A DNA stretch of 64,000 nucleotides from an uncultured bacterium (GCA_947493945.1 CANLSR010000009.1:81636-145635); one strand, 5' to 3'; shown: positions 9,532-18,727, counted from the stretch's first letter. Numbers and translations: made by a program. Notes: generated by a model from the sequence alone, not told the origin.

Positions 9532-9879
9532 TCGCGTGCGGGGGGAGCCCGGCCTCTATGGCCGGCCACCGCCAGGGTTCTGCCCGAGCCGGCGTTCGGG
9601 GTCCGCCCGATGGGGAACGCTGCCGTGCCGGCTCGGGCGCCTGTTTGCGCCGCCCGCGCCGCGACCGATGACGGGCTCACGCTCACGCTCGCGCCTATGC
9701 CTCCGCCCCACCCCCCGGTCACGCCCGCCCGCTGGCCCGTCGCCCCGACGCCGTCGTTTGTAGGCTGGCGGCCCCGCGTCCGGACGCCCTCCGCCCCGGC
9801 GCCGGCGCCCAAGCCAGACGAGCGGCCCAAGGCTCCGCCCAGGCCGTAGCGCTGGCGGTCCCTGTCGGCGATGACTTGC
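9532..9879. other. Gene-free interval upstream of nei
   Basis: These 348 bases separate the start of the Nei gene from the end of the DUF423 gene. They presumably hold the nei promoter, but I recognise no clear promoter. A half-copy of the dispersed repeat (GCGCTGGCGGTCC, around 9849) is the only structure seen. Open frames here look like GC-rich chance frames. Confidence 0.5.
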
Positions 9880-10269
9880 TTACGGCGTCCGCGTCCCCTC
9901 GCGCCACGTCGCGACCGCCAGCGTGGCCCAGCCGGCGATCATCGCGAGCCCGCCGACGGGCGCCACGGCGCCGAGCACGGGCAGGTCGAGGAGCACCAGC
10001 GCGTACAGGCTGCCCGAGAACACGACCGAGCCGGCCAGCAGCAGGCGCCCGGCCCAGAGCGCCGCCGCCGACTGGCGGAGGGCGGCGACGAGCGCGGCCA
10101 CGACGGTCGCGAGCGCGTGTGCCAGGCCGTAGCTCGCGCCCGTCCGCCACGTCTCCAGGCGGTCGGGCGACACCGTATCCGCCAACCCGTGCGCGCCGAA
10201 GGCGCCGAGCGCCACCTCCAGCGCGCCGAGCCCGGCCGCGACGGCGGCGAGGTGCCAGGCGGCCCTCAT
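9880..10269 (-). CDS. DUF423 small membrane protein
   Basis: A 129-residue integral membrane protein with four predicted hydrophobic helices (about residues 4-24, 46-66, 70-95, 97-120). The N-terminal GALEVALGAFGAHGL and the ETWRTGASYGLAHALA segment are hallmarks of the DUF423 (YgdD/YwdK) family of inner-membrane proteins of unknown function. Its ATG overlaps the stop of the upstream lipoprotein (ATGA), so it is translationally coupled as the last gene of the set from 12,407 down to 9,880. Confidence 0.88.
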   Translation of the reverse strand: MRAAWHLAAVAAGLGALEVALGAFGAHGLADTVSPDRLETWRTGASYGLAHALATVVAALVAALRQSAAALWAGRLLLAGSVVFSGSLYALVLLDLPVLGAVAPVGGLAMIAGWATLAVATWREGTRTP

Positions 10270-10781
10270 CGGTCCGCGTCCTCGCGCACCGACAGCACCT
10301 GGAACGGCGTCGGCTTGCCGTTGACGCGGAGCGTGTAGCTGCCCGCCTCGAAGCCGCCGTCGAGCACGACGTAGAACCGGAACGGCCGCACGACGGCGGC
10401 GCACACGGTCTCGAGCGGCTGGCGCATGGTCAGGTCCACGGCGACAAAGTGGCCCTCGCGCGACTGCGTCACCTCGGTCAGCTCGGCGCAGGCGTCGGGC
10501 AAGGCGCCCTGGACCAGGACCTCGACGGCCACCGCGTCGCCCGGGGCCGGCCGGCCGGCCGCGCGCACGGCGACCGAGTCCACGACGGCCGGGTAGACCA
10601 GGTAGCGCGTGCTGTCGGCGATGGGCCGGACCTGCATCGTCTCGCGGCGGTCGTCGCTGCCGACGCGGTAGCCGTAGCGGTCGCGGTCGGCCCCGCTGGC
10701 GGAGGCGCCGGAGCCGCCGCACGCGGCCAGGCCCGCCGCGGCGACCATGAGCGCCAGCGGGGCGAGGGCGGCGCGCGTCAC
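10266..10781 (-). CDS. Putative lipoprotein, GerMN-like
   Basis: A 171-residue protein with a lipoprotein signal (LMVAAAGLAAC, lipid-accepting Cys about residue 23). The mature part has a short linker and a compact alpha/beta domain with VAVEVLVQGALPDACAELTEV and FVAVDLTMRQPLETVCA, and ends in a strand repeat (GSYTLRVNGKPTPFQV). The pattern recalls small secreted protease-inhibitor or GerMN-type domains, but I do not assign one firmly. The GTG start at 10781-10779 overlaps the rsfS stop (GTGA), giving tight coupling. Function unknown. Confidence 0.75.
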   Translation of the reverse strand: MTRAALAPLALMVAAAGLAACGGSGASASGADRDRYGYRVGSDDRRETMQVRPIADSTRYLVYPAVVDSVAVRAAGRPAPGDAVAVEVLVQGALPDACAELTEVTQSREGHFVAVDLTMRQPLETVCAAVVRPFRFYVVLDGGFEAGSYTLRVNGKPTPFQVLSVREDADR

Positions 10782-11305
10782 GAGCCCTGGCCGCCGTCGG
10801 TGGGCCCGGCCTCGTCGGGAGCCGCGGGCGCGTCGGCGGCGTCGGGCGATCCGGGCGGCGGCGGGGCCGGCTCGCCGTCGCCGGCCAGGATCGCCGCCTC
10901 CGGGTTCTCGTCGGTCACCGTCTCCGCCGGGGCGTCGCCCCACAGCCGCTCCAGGTCGTAGTGCGCCCGCAACTCGCGGTCGAACACGTGGACCGCCAGG
11001 TCGAAGTAGTCCAGCACGATCCAACGGTTGGTGCCGGGCTGGCCCTCCTTCGACATCGGCCGCTCGCCGGCCCGCTCGCGGATCGCGTCCACGATGCCGT
11101 CCACGATGGCCCGGATCTGGAGGTCCGACTCGCCGGTGGCGAGCACGAAGTAGTCGACCTCGCCCGAGATGCCGCGCAGGTCCATCACGGTCACGTCGAG
11201 CGCGCGTTTGCTCAGGGCGGCGTCGAGCGCGATCCGCGCCAGATCGCGGCCGGACGTGGGGCCGGTGCGACGAGGTCGGGACGATTGGGTCTGGGCTTCG
11301 GACAT
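10778..11305 (-). CDS. rsfS: Ribosomal silencing factor RsfS
   Basis: A 175-residue protein whose residues 20-130 match RsfS (RsfA/Iojap), which binds uL14 on the 50S subunit and blocks subunit joining when nutrients are scarce. Visible family features are ALDVTVMDLRGISGEVDYFVLATGES, then IVDGIVDAIRERAG, and the WIVLDYFDLAVHVFDRELRAHYDLERLWGDAP block. An acidic Pro/Ala-rich tail of about 45 residues is extra to the usual ~110-130 residue protein. It sits 43 bases after the LytR_C gene, a common pairing in many bacteria. Confidence 0.93.
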   Translation of the reverse strand: MSEAQTQSSRPRRTGPTSGRDLARIALDAALSKRALDVTVMDLRGISGEVDYFVLATGESDLQIRAIVDGIVDAIRERAGERPMSKEGQPGTNRWIVLDYFDLAVHVFDRELRAHYDLERLWGDAPAETVTDENPEAAILAGDGEPAPPPPGSPDAADAPAAPDEAGPTDGGQGS

Positions 11306-11348
11306 GATAACGTGTAAGGCGAGGGGGACGGGGCCGGGCGTCCGTGGC

Positions 11349-11786
11349 TCACTCCGCGAACGGCGCTAGCGCGGGGTAGTCGGCGCCGACAAAGAGCGTG
11401 ACGTCGAGGGAGTAGTCGGTGGTGGGGCCGCCCGTCACCACGCGGGCGTCGCCGAGCCCGAGGGCCTGGGCGACGTGGCGGGCGTCGAGGGCCGTGCCCG
11501 AACGCACCAGGACCGTCGTTGTGTCCCGGCGCGCGGCGTTGCCGATCTCGACCACGTCGAACCCGCGCCGCCGGAGGTAGCCGGTGGTGCGGCCGGCCAG
11601 CCCGTCGGCGCCGGCGGCGTTGAGCACCTCGACCTGGATCCGCGCCATCTGCTCGTCGGAGCGCGTCGGGGTGGTGCGCGGCGTGAACACGCGCGTGGCC
11701 AGCCCGTAGACCAGCGCCGCCACCACCAGCGCGCCCACCACCAGCGCGGCGTTGAGCAGGGCGCTGCCGAGCCGAGAGTCGGCCAT
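11349..11786 (-). CDS. LytR C-terminal domain membrane protein
   Basis: A 145-residue protein with one N-terminal membrane helix (about residues 9-32) followed by a LytR_C domain (IQVEVLNAAGADGLAGRTTGYLRRRGFDVVEIGNA, then DARHVAQALGLGDARVVTG and a final DVTLFVGADY). The topology suggests a cell-envelope protein with the domain outside the cytoplasm. The domain is otherwise found at the end of LytR-CpsA-Psr enzymes, whose catalytic part is absent here. It lies 6 bases after the gene at 11,793-12,407 and immediately upstream of rsfS, so the three are probably cotranscribed. Confidence 0.85.
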   Translation of the reverse strand: MADSRLGSALLNAALVVGALVVAALVYGLATRVFTPRTTPTRSDEQMARIQVEVLNAAGADGLAGRTTGYLRRRGFDVVEIGNAARRDTTTVLVRSGTALDARHVAQALGLGDARVVTGGPTTDYSLDVTLFVGADYPALAPFAE

Positions 11787-11792
11787 GCGGCC

Positions 11793-12407
11793 CTACCGGC
11801 CGTCGCGGAAGAACAGGTCGTCGGCGCCGCCCACGCGCAGCGTCGCGCTGTGCTGGCGGCGGCCGGCGCCGAGCCCGTAGGCCGGCCCCATGCCGTAGGG
11901 CGAGTACCCGTACGGCGAGGCGTAGGCGCCGTAGGGGCTCTGCTGGACGCTCAGGTGCAGCACCGCGTTCTTGGTCGGCCGGTACGCCAGCTCGGCGTTG
12001 CGCAGGAACACGCGCGTGCCGTCGGTGCCGCCCAGGCCCAACGCCGACTGCGCCGCGTCGTCGCCGAACAGGTTGTGAGACACGCCCAGGTCCACCCGGC
12101 CCGCCAGCTTGTCCGACGGCTGCCAGCGCATGGACGCCGTGTACATCCCCAGCCCGACCGAGCCACCGGCTCCGCCGATGTAGGACGCCTCATACGACTG
12201 GCTAAAGTCGAGCGTCTCGGCGTTGAACAGGGACCGGAGCGACAGCGGGGCGCCCGGGGTGTCGGAGAGCGCGACCGGCGCCGGCCGGCCGGGCACGTCC
12301 GAAGCGCGCTGGGCGCTCGCGGGGACGGCGAGGGCCAGGACCAGAGCCAGGGCGAGCGTGCGCCCCGCGGACCGGGGGGTCGGCGAAGCCAGCGGGATCA
12401 GAGACAT
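11793..12407 (-). CDS. Secreted protein of unknown function
   Basis: A 204-residue protein with a signal peptide (about residues 15-33, ALALVLALAVPASAQ). The mature part contains alternating short polar/hydrophobic segments typical of outer-membrane or surface beta-structure (LGMYTASMRWQP, LAGRVDLGVSHNLFG, LRNAELAYRPTKNAVLHLSV) and a Tyr/Gly/Pro-rich stretch near residue 165. I do not recognise a family. It is the first gene of a likely five-gene operon (this gene, LytR_C, rsfS, lipoprotein, DUF423). ATG at 12407-12405 was chosen because the signal peptide follows; an upstream in-frame extension lacks one. Confidence 0.7.
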   Translation of the reverse strand: MSLIPLASPTPRSAGRTLALALVLALAVPASAQRASDVPGRPAPVALSDTPGAPLSLRSLFNAETLDFSQSYEASYIGGAGGSVGLGMYTASMRWQPSDKLAGRVDLGVSHNLFGDDAAQSALGLGGTDGTRVFLRNAELAYRPTKNAVLHLSVQQSPYGAYASPYGYSPYGMGPAYGLGAGRRQHSATLRVGGADDLFFRDGR

Positions 12408-12536
12408 GGGACGGGCAGGGCGGGACGGGGCAGGATAGGCCGGGCGGCGGACGGAGTCAACGGCAGTCGGCGTGCCCCGTCGGGGCCTCAACGCCGCGAG
12501 AGCCGGGCTGGTGCCCACACCGACCTACCGTACTCG

Positions 12537-12565
12537 GTAGGGGCATACCGGCGGTATGCCCGTAC
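12537..12565. repeat. GTAGGGGC-type palindromic element
   Basis: GTAGGGGCATACC (12537-12549) and GGTATGCCCGTAC (12553-12565) form a 13-bp stem with one mismatch and a 3-base loop. It lies in the 207-base gap between the aminotransferase end and the secreted-protein start. It belongs to the same GTAGGGGC...GCCC(C)TAC type as 27438-27509. Confidence 0.6.
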
Positions 12566-12614
12566 GGCGATGGTCGGTGCTCAGGCGAGCTGCCGTGGTC
12601 GTGCAGAACACCGC

Positions 12615-13796
12615 CTACGCCGTCACGGCCTCCGCCAGCAGCGGCTCGGCGGCGCCGAGCGCGCCGTCGCGGCCCAGCACCTCGCCCAGCGCGCCCAGGC
12701 ACAGGCGGACCGTCTCCGGCCGCGCGCCCTCGCCCATCAGCCCGATCCGCCAAGCCTTGCCGGCCAGGTCACCCAGCCCGCCGCCGATCTCCAGGCCGTA
12801 CCCGTCGAGCAGCTGGCGGCGCGTGTCGGCGTCGTCGACGCCCTCCGGGATGTAGACCGCGTTGAGCTGGGGCAGCCGCTCGCCGGCGGGGACGATGAAC
12901 TCCAACCCGAGCGCGTCCAGGCCGGCCGCCAGCGCGGCGTGCATCTGGGCGTGGCGGGCCCAGGCAGCCTCCAGGCCCTCGGCCTGCAGCCGCCGCAGCG
13001 CCTCGTGCAGCGCGTAGATCATGTTGACCGGCGCCGTGTGGTGGTAGGCCCGCTTGGTCCCGCCGGCCGGGTCCCAGTAGCCGGCCACCAGCGACACGTC
13101 CAGGAACCACGACGCGACCGGCGTGGCCCGCTGGCGGACGCGGTCGAGCGCGCGGTCGGAGTACGTCACCGGCGACAGGCCGGGCGGCGCCGACAGGCAC
13201 TTCTGGGTGCCGGAGTAGACGGCGTCCAGGCCCCACGCGTCCACCTCGACGGGGACGCCGCCCAGGCTGGTCACGGTGTCGCAGATGGTCAGGCACTCGT
13301 GCTCGCGCGCGACCGCCGCCAGCGCGGCGGCGTCGGACAAGGCGCCGGTCGAGGTCTCGGCGTGGACGAACGCCACCACCTCGGCGCCGGGCGTCGCCGC
13401 CAGCGTCTGGCGCAGGTCGTCGGGGTCGACGGCGCGGCCCCACTCGGTCTCCACCATCACGGCCACGCCGCCGACGCGCTCGACCATCTGGCGCAGGCGC
13501 TCGCCAAACACGCCGTTCCGGCACACGACGACGGTCGTCCCGGGCTCGACCAGGTTCGAGACGGTCCCCTCCATGCCCGCCGTGCCCGGCCCTGAGACCG
13601 GCATCGTCAGGCGGTTCTCGGTCCGGAACGTCTGCTGGAGCAGGCCCTTGACCTCGTCCATCAGCCCGACAAAGACCGGGTCGAGGTGGCCCAGCGTCGG
13701 CTTGGCGAGCGCCGCCAGCACGTCGGGCGAGACGGGCGACGGGCCCGGCCCCATCAGCGTGCGGGCGGGCGGGTGGAAGGCGGGGACGGGGGACAT
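12615..13796 (-). CDS. Alanine-glyoxylate aminotransferase family protein
   Basis: A 393-residue class-V PLP-dependent aminotransferase. Family features are the N-terminal LMGPGPSPVSPDVLAALA and LGHLDPVF, VSGPGTAGMEG near residue 70, HAETSTGAL, DTVTSLGGVPVEVDAWG with the PLP-contact Asp, and SGTQKCLSAPPGLS with the Schiff-base Lys. AGXT-like enzymes transaminate glyoxylate to glycine using alanine or serine. It lies 122 bases downstream of isocitrate lyase on the same strand, so it may drain glyoxylate made by that enzyme; the exact amino donor cannot be told. Confidence 0.88.
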   Translation of the reverse strand: MSPVPAFHPPARTLMGPGPSPVSPDVLAALAKPTLGHLDPVFVGLMDEVKGLLQQTFRTENRLTMPVSGPGTAGMEGTVSNLVEPGTTVVVCRNGVFGERLRQMVERVGGVAVMVETEWGRAVDPDDLRQTLAATPGAEVVAFVHAETSTGALSDAAALAAVAREHECLTICDTVTSLGGVPVEVDAWGLDAVYSGTQKCLSAPPGLSPVTYSDRALDRVRQRATPVASWFLDVSLVAGYWDPAGGTKRAYHHTAPVNMIYALHEALRRLQAEGLEAAWARHAQMHAALAAGLDALGLEFIVPAGERLPQLNAVYIPEGVDDADTRRQLLDGYGLEIGGGLGDLAGKAWRIGLMGEGARPETVRLCLGALGEVLGRDGALGAAEPLLAEAVTA

Positions 13797-13918
13797 GGCG
13801 CGGTGGACGGGCGGAGATGGATGGGGAGACGCAGACGAGGAGCGCGCGGCTCCGAGAACCGGGCGGGCATGGGAAACGGGGACCGGGAGCGTCCCCCGGT
13901 CCCCCACCCGGTTCCTCT

Positions 13919-15226
13919 CTAGAACTGCGCCGCCTCGGTCGAGTGCTCCATGGCGCCCGTCGAGGCCTGGCCGCCCGAGATCACGTCGCGGACGTGGTCG
14001 AAGTAGCCCGTGCCGACCTCGCGCTGGTGGCGGGTGGCGGTGTAGCCGCGGCCCTCGGCGCCGAACTCGCGCTCCTGGAGCTCGCTGTAGGCCGCCATGC
14101 CCGACTGGCGGTAGCCGTGGGCCAGCTCGAACATGGAGTAGTTGAGGGCGTGGAAGCCGGCCAGCGTCACGAACTGGAAGGCGTAGCCCATCGCGCCCAG
14201 CTCGCGCTGGAATTTGGCGATGGTGTCGGTGTCCAGCTTGGCCTTCCAGTTGAACGACGGCGAGCAGTTGTAGGCCAGCTTTTTGCCGGGGAACTGGGCG
14301 TGGATGGCGTCGGCGAACGCGCGCGCCTCGTCCAGGTCCGGGTGGCCGGTCTCCATCCACAGCAGGTCCGCGTAGGGCGCATACGCCAGGCCGCGGGCGA
14401 TGGCCGGCTCGATGCCGCACTCGACCGGGAAGAAGCCCTCCGACGTCCGCTCGGCGTCGGCCTTGATGAACGGGCGGTCGCGGCCGTCCACGTCCGACGT
14501 CATCAGCGTGGCGCTGTCGGCGTCGGTCCGGGCGATGAGCACCGTCGGCACGCCGGCCACGTCGGCCGCCAGCCGGGCGGCGACCAGCTTGTTGACGAAC
14601 TCGCCGGTGGGCACGAGCACTTTGCCGCCCAGGTGGCCGCACTTTTTCTCGGACGCCAGTTGGTCCTCGAAGTGGACGCCCGCGGCGCCGGCCGCGATCA
14701 TGGCCTTCATCAGCTCGTGCGCGTTGAGGGCGCCGCCGAACCCGGCCTCGGCGTCGGCCACGATGGGCGCGAGGTAGTGCGTCGGGTCCGTCTCGCCGCC
14801 CGTCGCGGCCTCGGCCACGGCCACCTGGTCGGCGCGGAGCAGCGCGTTGTTGATCCGCTCGATCACCATCGGGACGGAGTTGGCCGGGTACAGGCTCTGG
14901 TCGGGGTAGACCTCGCCGGCCAGGTTGGCGTCGGCGGCGACCTGCCAGCCGCTGAGGTAGATGGCCTCCAGCCCGGCCTTGACCTGCTGGACGGCCTGGC
15001 CGCCGGTCATGGCACCGAGGGCGTTGACGTAGGGCCGGTCGTGCATCAGCTCCCACAGCCGCTCGGCGCCCAGGCGGGCGAGGGTGTGCTCGATCAGGAC
15101 GGAGCCGCGGAGCGCGAGCACGTCGCCGGCGGAGTAGGGGCGTTCGATGCCGTCCCAGCGGGGGTCCTCGGCCCACTGGCGGGCGAGGTCGGCGGCGGAG
15201 GCGGTGTGGGCAGCGTTGAGTTCCAT
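13919..15226 (-). CDS. aceA: Isocitrate lyase
   Basis: A 435-residue isocitrate lyase that cleaves isocitrate to glyoxylate and succinate, the first step of the glyoxylate shunt. The catalytic signature [10 protein letters not shown] is present, with the nearby [14 protein letters not shown] block, Mg-site residues in [11 protein letters not shown], and SPSFNWK. It closely follows the actinobacterial/short form layout ([23 protein letters not shown]). ATG at 15226-15224 is chosen because the residues after it align with the start of the family; an in-frame ATG 15 codons upstream is possible. It follows malate synthase by 86 bases that hold two hairpins. Confidence 0.96.
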   Translation of the reverse strand: MELNAAHTASAADLARQWAEDPRWDGIERPYSAGDVLALRGSVLIEHTLARLGAERLWELMHDRPYVNALGAMTGGQAVQQVKAGLEAIYLSGWQVAADANLAGEVYPDQSLYPANSVPMVIERINNALLRADQVAVAEAATGGETDPTHYLAPIVADAEAGFGGALNAHELMKAMIAAGAAGVHFEDQLASEKKCGHLGGKVLVPTGEFVNKLVAARLAADVAGVPTVLIARTDADSATLMTSDVDGRDRPFIKADAERTSEGFFPVECGIEPAIARGLAYAPYADLLWMETGHPDLDEARAFADAIHAQFPGKKLAYNCSPSFNWKAKLDTDTIAKFQRELGAMGYAFQFVTLAGFHALNYSMFELAHGYRQSGMAAYSELQEREFGAEGRGYTATRHQREVGTGYFDHVRDVISGGQASTGAMEHSTEAAQF

Positions 15227-15240
15227 GGTTTGGGATGCGG

Positions 15241-15307
15241 AGACGCCCGGCGGGGCGTCTGGTTGAGACAAAACGAGAGATGTAGAGACGCTACGCCGTG
15301 GCGTCTC
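15241..15307. repeat. Two GACGC hairpins between aceB and aceA
   Basis: The aceB-aceA gap holds two hairpins. AGACGCCC (15241-15248) pairs with GGGCGTCT (15253-15260), and GAGACGC (15285-15291) pairs with GCGTCTC (15301-15307). The second begins GTAGAGACGC, the pattern of GTAGAGACGC...GCGTCTC palindromic repeats known from other bacteria. They could dampen aceA expression relative to aceB or stabilise mRNA ends; that is inference. Confidence 0.55.
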
Positions 15308-15312
15308 CGGGA

Positions 15313-17070
15313 TTAAGCAGCCGGATCCGCCGTCGCAGGAAGGACCTCGACGGAGGCCCCGTCGCCGCTAGCTGGCGCTGTCCCTGACGGGGTGGCGGCG
15401 TCCGCCAGCGGGTCGGGCGAGACTGGGGCGAGGTCGGAGGCGGTGGCCAGGAACGGACGCATCTCGTCCTCCAGAAACACCGACCTGGCGTCGGCGGCGG
15501 CCTGGGCGTAGAGCGCGCGCTCGGCGTCGAGTGCCTGACCGGGCGCGGCGAAGGCCTCCGCCAGCTCGTCGGCGATCTGGGCCGATTCACGGTCGAACAC
15601 CTGGCCGACCAGCTCGCCGGTCACGGTCTCGCCCGAGTCCAGCGTGACGGCCTGGGCGCGCCACTGGAACGTCTGGGCGCGGCTGATCTCGAGCGTGGCG
15701 AGGTCCTCCATCAGGTCGTCCCAGGCCACGCAGCCGATGCCCTCGTTCCAGCCCTTGAGGTAGGCGATGCCGACGCGGACGTTGGTCCGGAGCCCGTCCA
15801 TCGTGTACGGCCCGCCGCCCTGGGGCATCAGGTCAGGCTCATCCAAATAGGGGATGACGCCCAGCTGGTTTTTGGCGTCGCCCAGTGTTTTGAGGAACGG
15901 CTTCATGGCCGGGCCGATGAAGTACGGGTGGCTTACCCAGCAGCCATCGTGGCCGATGGACGCCTCGAACTCTTTGTCCGCCACCACCTTCGCGGTTTGC
16001 TCGGCGCGGCGCTCGGGGTCGCGGCCGGGCGTAAAGGCGGCCATTCCGCCCATCGCAAAGGCGCCGTGGCGGTGGCAGACCGCGATCAGCTCCCGGGCAT
16101 AGTCGCGCATCCAGGGCCGGTTCATGCCGATCGTGGCGCGGTCCGCCAGCACCCGGTCGGGGTGTGAGCGCAGGCACTTGATGTCGGAAAAGATCTTGTC
16201 CCAGCGGCCGCCGTTGAGGCCGGCGGCGTGGTCGCGGATCTCGTACAGGATGGCCTCCATCTGCAACGCCGCCGGAAGCGTCTCGATCAGGAACGTGGCG
16301 CGCATCGTGCTCCGGGGCAGCTCCAGCTCGTCCTCCACCAGCGAGAACAGGCGGTCCCACCACCGCGCCTCGGCGTGATGCTCGACTTTGGGCACGTAGT
16401 AGGCCGGCGTCTTGCCGCTGGCGACCAGCGTCGGCGCGGAGTGGACGGCGCACAGCGCCAGGTCCAGGATCCCGCCGGCGACCGGCTGGCCGTCCACCTG
16501 GACGTTGGACTCGTCGAGGTGGAGACCGCGAACGCGGACCATCAGGAGCGGCATATCGTCCGGGTCGAGGGCGTAGGTCTTGACCACGGCGCCGGTCTCG
16601 TCGGTTTTGACGGCCTCCAGATCGCCGCGGGCGGCGGCGGCCACGTTCTCGACGCCGGCCATGACGTTGGCCCACGACGGCTTCATGCTGTCCTCGAAGT
16701 CGAGCATCGCCGCGTCCGCGCGCTCGCCGTCGGCGCCGCGCGAGAGCATGTTGATGACCATCCGGGCGTTGTCCACCGGGCCGGTGATCTCGACGCGCCG
16801 CGTGAGCAGGTCGTCGGGCAGCGGCGCGACCCGCCAGTCGCCGGCGGCCTCGGGCGTGGTCAGGCGCTGGGGCAGCGCGCCGGCGTCCCACTCGGCCTGA
16901 CGACCGGCGCGGTCGGCCAGGAGCGACTGGCGGTCGGCGTCGAGGGCCCGGTGCAGGCGGGCCACGAGCGCGAGCGCGTCGGGCGTGAGCACGCGTCGGG
17001 CGGCCGGGGTGCCAGCGCCGGCGTGCAGCGTAACGCCGTCGACGGCAGTGGGGGTGGGCTGGAAGGGCAT
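15313..17070 (-). CDS. aceB: Malate synthase A
   Basis: A 585-residue enzyme that joins glyoxylate and acetyl-CoA to malate. Family motifs are [14 protein letters not shown], the catalytic/metal block [24 protein letters not shown], the [12 protein letters not shown] signature, and GVIPYLDE plus [18 protein letters not shown] near the active-site Asp. Usual length is about 530; the excess is a C-terminal Pro/Ala/Ser-rich tail of about 40 residues, part of which is encoded by a dispersed repeat (15363-15413). ATG at 17070-17068 gives a normal N terminus. It is the first gene of aceB-aceA-aminotransferase and faces a RamB/ScfR-like regulator. Confidence 0.95.
   Translation of the reverse strand: MPFQPTPTAVDGVTLHAGAGTPAARRVLTPDALALVARLHRALDADRQSLLADRAGRQAEWDAGALPQRLTTPEAAGDWRVAPLPDDLLTRRVEITGPVDNARMVINMLSRGADGERADAAMLDFEDSMKPSWANVMAGVENVAAAARGDLEAVKTDETGAVVKTYALDPDDMPLLMVRVRGLHLDESNVQVDGQPVAGGILDLALCAVHSAPTLVASGKTPAYYVPKVEHHAEARWWDRLFSLVEDELELPRSTMRATFLIETLPAALQMEAILYEIRDHAAGLNGGRWDKIFSDIKCLRSHPDRVLADRATIGMNRPWMRDYARELIAVCHRHGAFAMGGMAAFTPGRDPERRAEQTAKVVADKEFEASIGHDGCWVSHPYFIGPAMKPFLKTLGDAKNQLGVIPYLDEPDLMPQGGGPYTMDGLRTNVRVGIAYLKGWNEGIGCVAWDDLMEDLATLEISRAQTFQWRAQAVTLDSGETVTGELVGQVFDRESAQIADELAEAFAAPGQALDAERALYAQAAADARSVFLEDEMRPFLATASDLAPVSPDPLADAATPSGTAPASGDGASVEVLPATADPAA
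15363..15413. repeat. 51-bp dispersed repeat inside the aceB 3' end
   Basis: The segment starts CGCCGCTAGCTGGCGCTGTC and ends with CGCCAGCGGG. By eye about 46 of 51 bases match 40961-41011, where it lies in the 3' end of a radical-SAM gene in the opposite orientation relative to the reading strand. Here it is read on the minus strand and gives the [17 protein letters not shown] part of the malate synthase tail. Confidence 0.75.
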
Positions 17071-17130
17071 GGGAGAAAAGGGCTGACAGCGAAACTTCGC
17101 CCAGGATATGACCGGCCCCGCTATGGTGCA

Positions 17131-17144
17131 AGCGTAATTACGCT
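17131..17144. promoter_or_regulatory. Palindrome in the aceB/regulator divergent promoter region
   Basis: AGCGTAATTACGCT is a perfect 14-bp palindrome in the 139-base gap between the divergent aceB and regulator starts. It is conspicuously AT-rich for its surroundings. It could be the operator of the adjacent RamB/ScfR-like regulator. A partial similarity to the corynebacterial RamB box (AAACTT.GC) lies nearby at about 17092-17100, but that match is weak. Confidence 0.55.
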
Positions 17145-17209
17145 GACCGGCAAACCCTTGACGGACGGGCCGATCTTTCCCCCTCCGTTCCGCTGCCAGC
17201 GAAGTCCGC

Positions 17210-18721
17210 GTGCCCAACCGTCTCCGCCTCATCCTGGGCGTCAAGCTCCGCGCGCTCCGCCACGAGCGCGGCCTGGGCCTCAAGCAGCTCGCCGGCAAGG
17301 CCGGCCTGTCGGTCAGCTACCTGTCCGAGATCGAGAAGGGCAAGAAGTACCCCAAGCCCGACAAGCTGGTGGACCTGGCGCACGCGCTCGGCGTGCCCTA
17401 CGACGACCTGGTCTCGCTGCGCGTGGACAAGGGGTTGGGTGCGGTCAAGAGCGCCATCGAGAGCCCGCTCCTGCGCTCGTTCCCGTTCGCCCTGTTCGGC
17501 GTCGACCCCGAGGCGCTGGTGGCGCTCCTGGCCGGGGCGGAGGACAAGGCCGACGCGCTCGTCCGCGCCGTCACCGACGTGACGCGCGCCTACGACGCCC
17601 GCGTCGAGGACTTTCTGCTGGCCGCGCTCCGGGCCTACCAGCAGATCCACGGCAACACGTTCCCCGACCTCGAAGCGGTCGCCGACGGCCTCCGCCCCGA
17701 GCTGGGCGCCGGTGACGCGCCGGGCTTCGTCGAGGCCGACGCGCTGCGCGCCGCGCTCGAATCCCGGGGCTACCGGATCGACACGGAGCGGCTCCAGACC
17801 GACCCCGCCCTCGCCACCTTCCGCCAGGCGCTGGGCGCCGACGGCCGGACGCTCTACGTCAACGGCGCGCTCCGGCCGGCCCAGCTCGCCTTCCTCTACG
17901 CCCGGGAGCTCGCCTTCCTGGCCCTCGGCGCCCAGCACCGGCCCCGGACCTCGCCCTGGGTCCGGGTGGACCGGTTCGAGGAGGTGCTGGACAACTTCGA
18001 GGCGTCCTACGTGGCCGGCGCCGTGCTCTTGCCGGCCGCCGAGATCGACGCGGCCACCGAGGCGCTGGCGGACTCGGAGGCGTGGGACCCGAGCGCCTTC
18101 CGCGACTTGATGGCGCGGTTCGCGTCCACGCCCGAGATGCTGTTCCACCGGCTGACCCAGCGCGTGCCCCAGGCGCTGGGGCTCGACGAGCTCTACCTGC
18201 TCCGCTTCCACCACGAGACGGCGGCCCGCGAGGTCCGCCTGACCAAGACGTTCAACCTGAGCCGCGTGCCCGTGCCGCACGGCGTCGAGGCCGACGAGCA
18301 CTACTGCCGGCGGTGGCCGTCGCTCCAGGCGCTCGCCGAGCTCGACCGCCGCCAGGCGCGCGCGGCCGGGCGCGGCGAGACCGACGACCGGCCCGTCGTG
18401 CTGGCCCAGCGCCAGCGGTTCGTGGGCGACGAGGTGCCCGCGTCCCCGACCGAGGGCGCCGAGTTCTTCGTCGTCGCCATCGCGCGCCCGCTGGCGCTCC
18501 GGCCGGGCGTGAACTCGGTGGTGTCGCTGGGGCTGCGGCTGACGAGGAAGACCAAGCGCCAGGTGCGGTTCTGGGACGACCCGGCGCTGCCGCGCGTCGA
18601 CGTGAGCCTGACGTGCGAGCGGTGCCCGATCACGGACTGCCGCGTCCGCGCCGCGCCGCCGACGGTGCTCCGGGCGCGCGAGGTCCGGGACGAGCGCCAG
18701 GCCGCCCTCGACGCGCTGTAA
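17210..18721 (+). CDS. XRE-family regulator with ImmA/IrrE-like and ScfR-type C-terminal domains (RamB-like)
   Basis: A 503-residue regulator: an N-terminal XRE helix-turn-helix (residues 8-62, LKQLAGKAGLSVSYLSEIEKGKKYPKPDKL), a central DUF955/ImmA-like region, and a C-terminal short-chain fatty acyl regulator type domain with paired cysteines (TCERCPITDCRVR). This layout is that of RamB/ScfR proteins, which control acetate, glyoxylate or propionate genes in Actinobacteria. The expected HExxH of the ImmA region reads ARELAFLAL, so peptidase activity is unlikely. It is divergent from aceB across 139 bases, so control of aceB-aceA is likely but inferred. GTG start at 17210. Confidence 0.88.
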   Translation: MPNRLRLILGVKLRALRHERGLGLKQLAGKAGLSVSYLSEIEKGKKYPKPDKLVDLAHALGVPYDDLVSLRVDKGLGAVKSAIESPLLRSFPFALFGVDPEALVALLAGAEDKADALVRAVTDVTRAYDARVEDFLLAALRAYQQIHGNTFPDLEAVADGLRPELGAGDAPGFVEADALRAALESRGYRIDTERLQTDPALATFRQALGADGRTLYVNGALRPAQLAFLYARELAFLALGAQHRPRTSPWVRVDRFEEVLDNFEASYVAGAVLLPAAEIDAATEALADSEAWDPSAFRDLMARFASTPEMLFHRLTQRVPQALGLDELYLLRFHHETAAREVRLTKTFNLSRVPVPHGVEADEHYCRRWPSLQALAELDRRQARAAGRGETDDRPVVLAQRQRFVGDEVPASPTEGAEFFVVAIARPLALRPGVNSVVSLGLRLTRKTKRQVRFWDDPALPRVDVSLTCERCPITDCRVRAAPPTVLRAREVRDERQAALDAL

Positions 18722-18727
18722 GGCCGG

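Noticed and set aside
17089..17100. RamB box upstream of aceB
   Set aside because: Only a partial match to the corynebacterial consensus; listed as a hint and not as a site.
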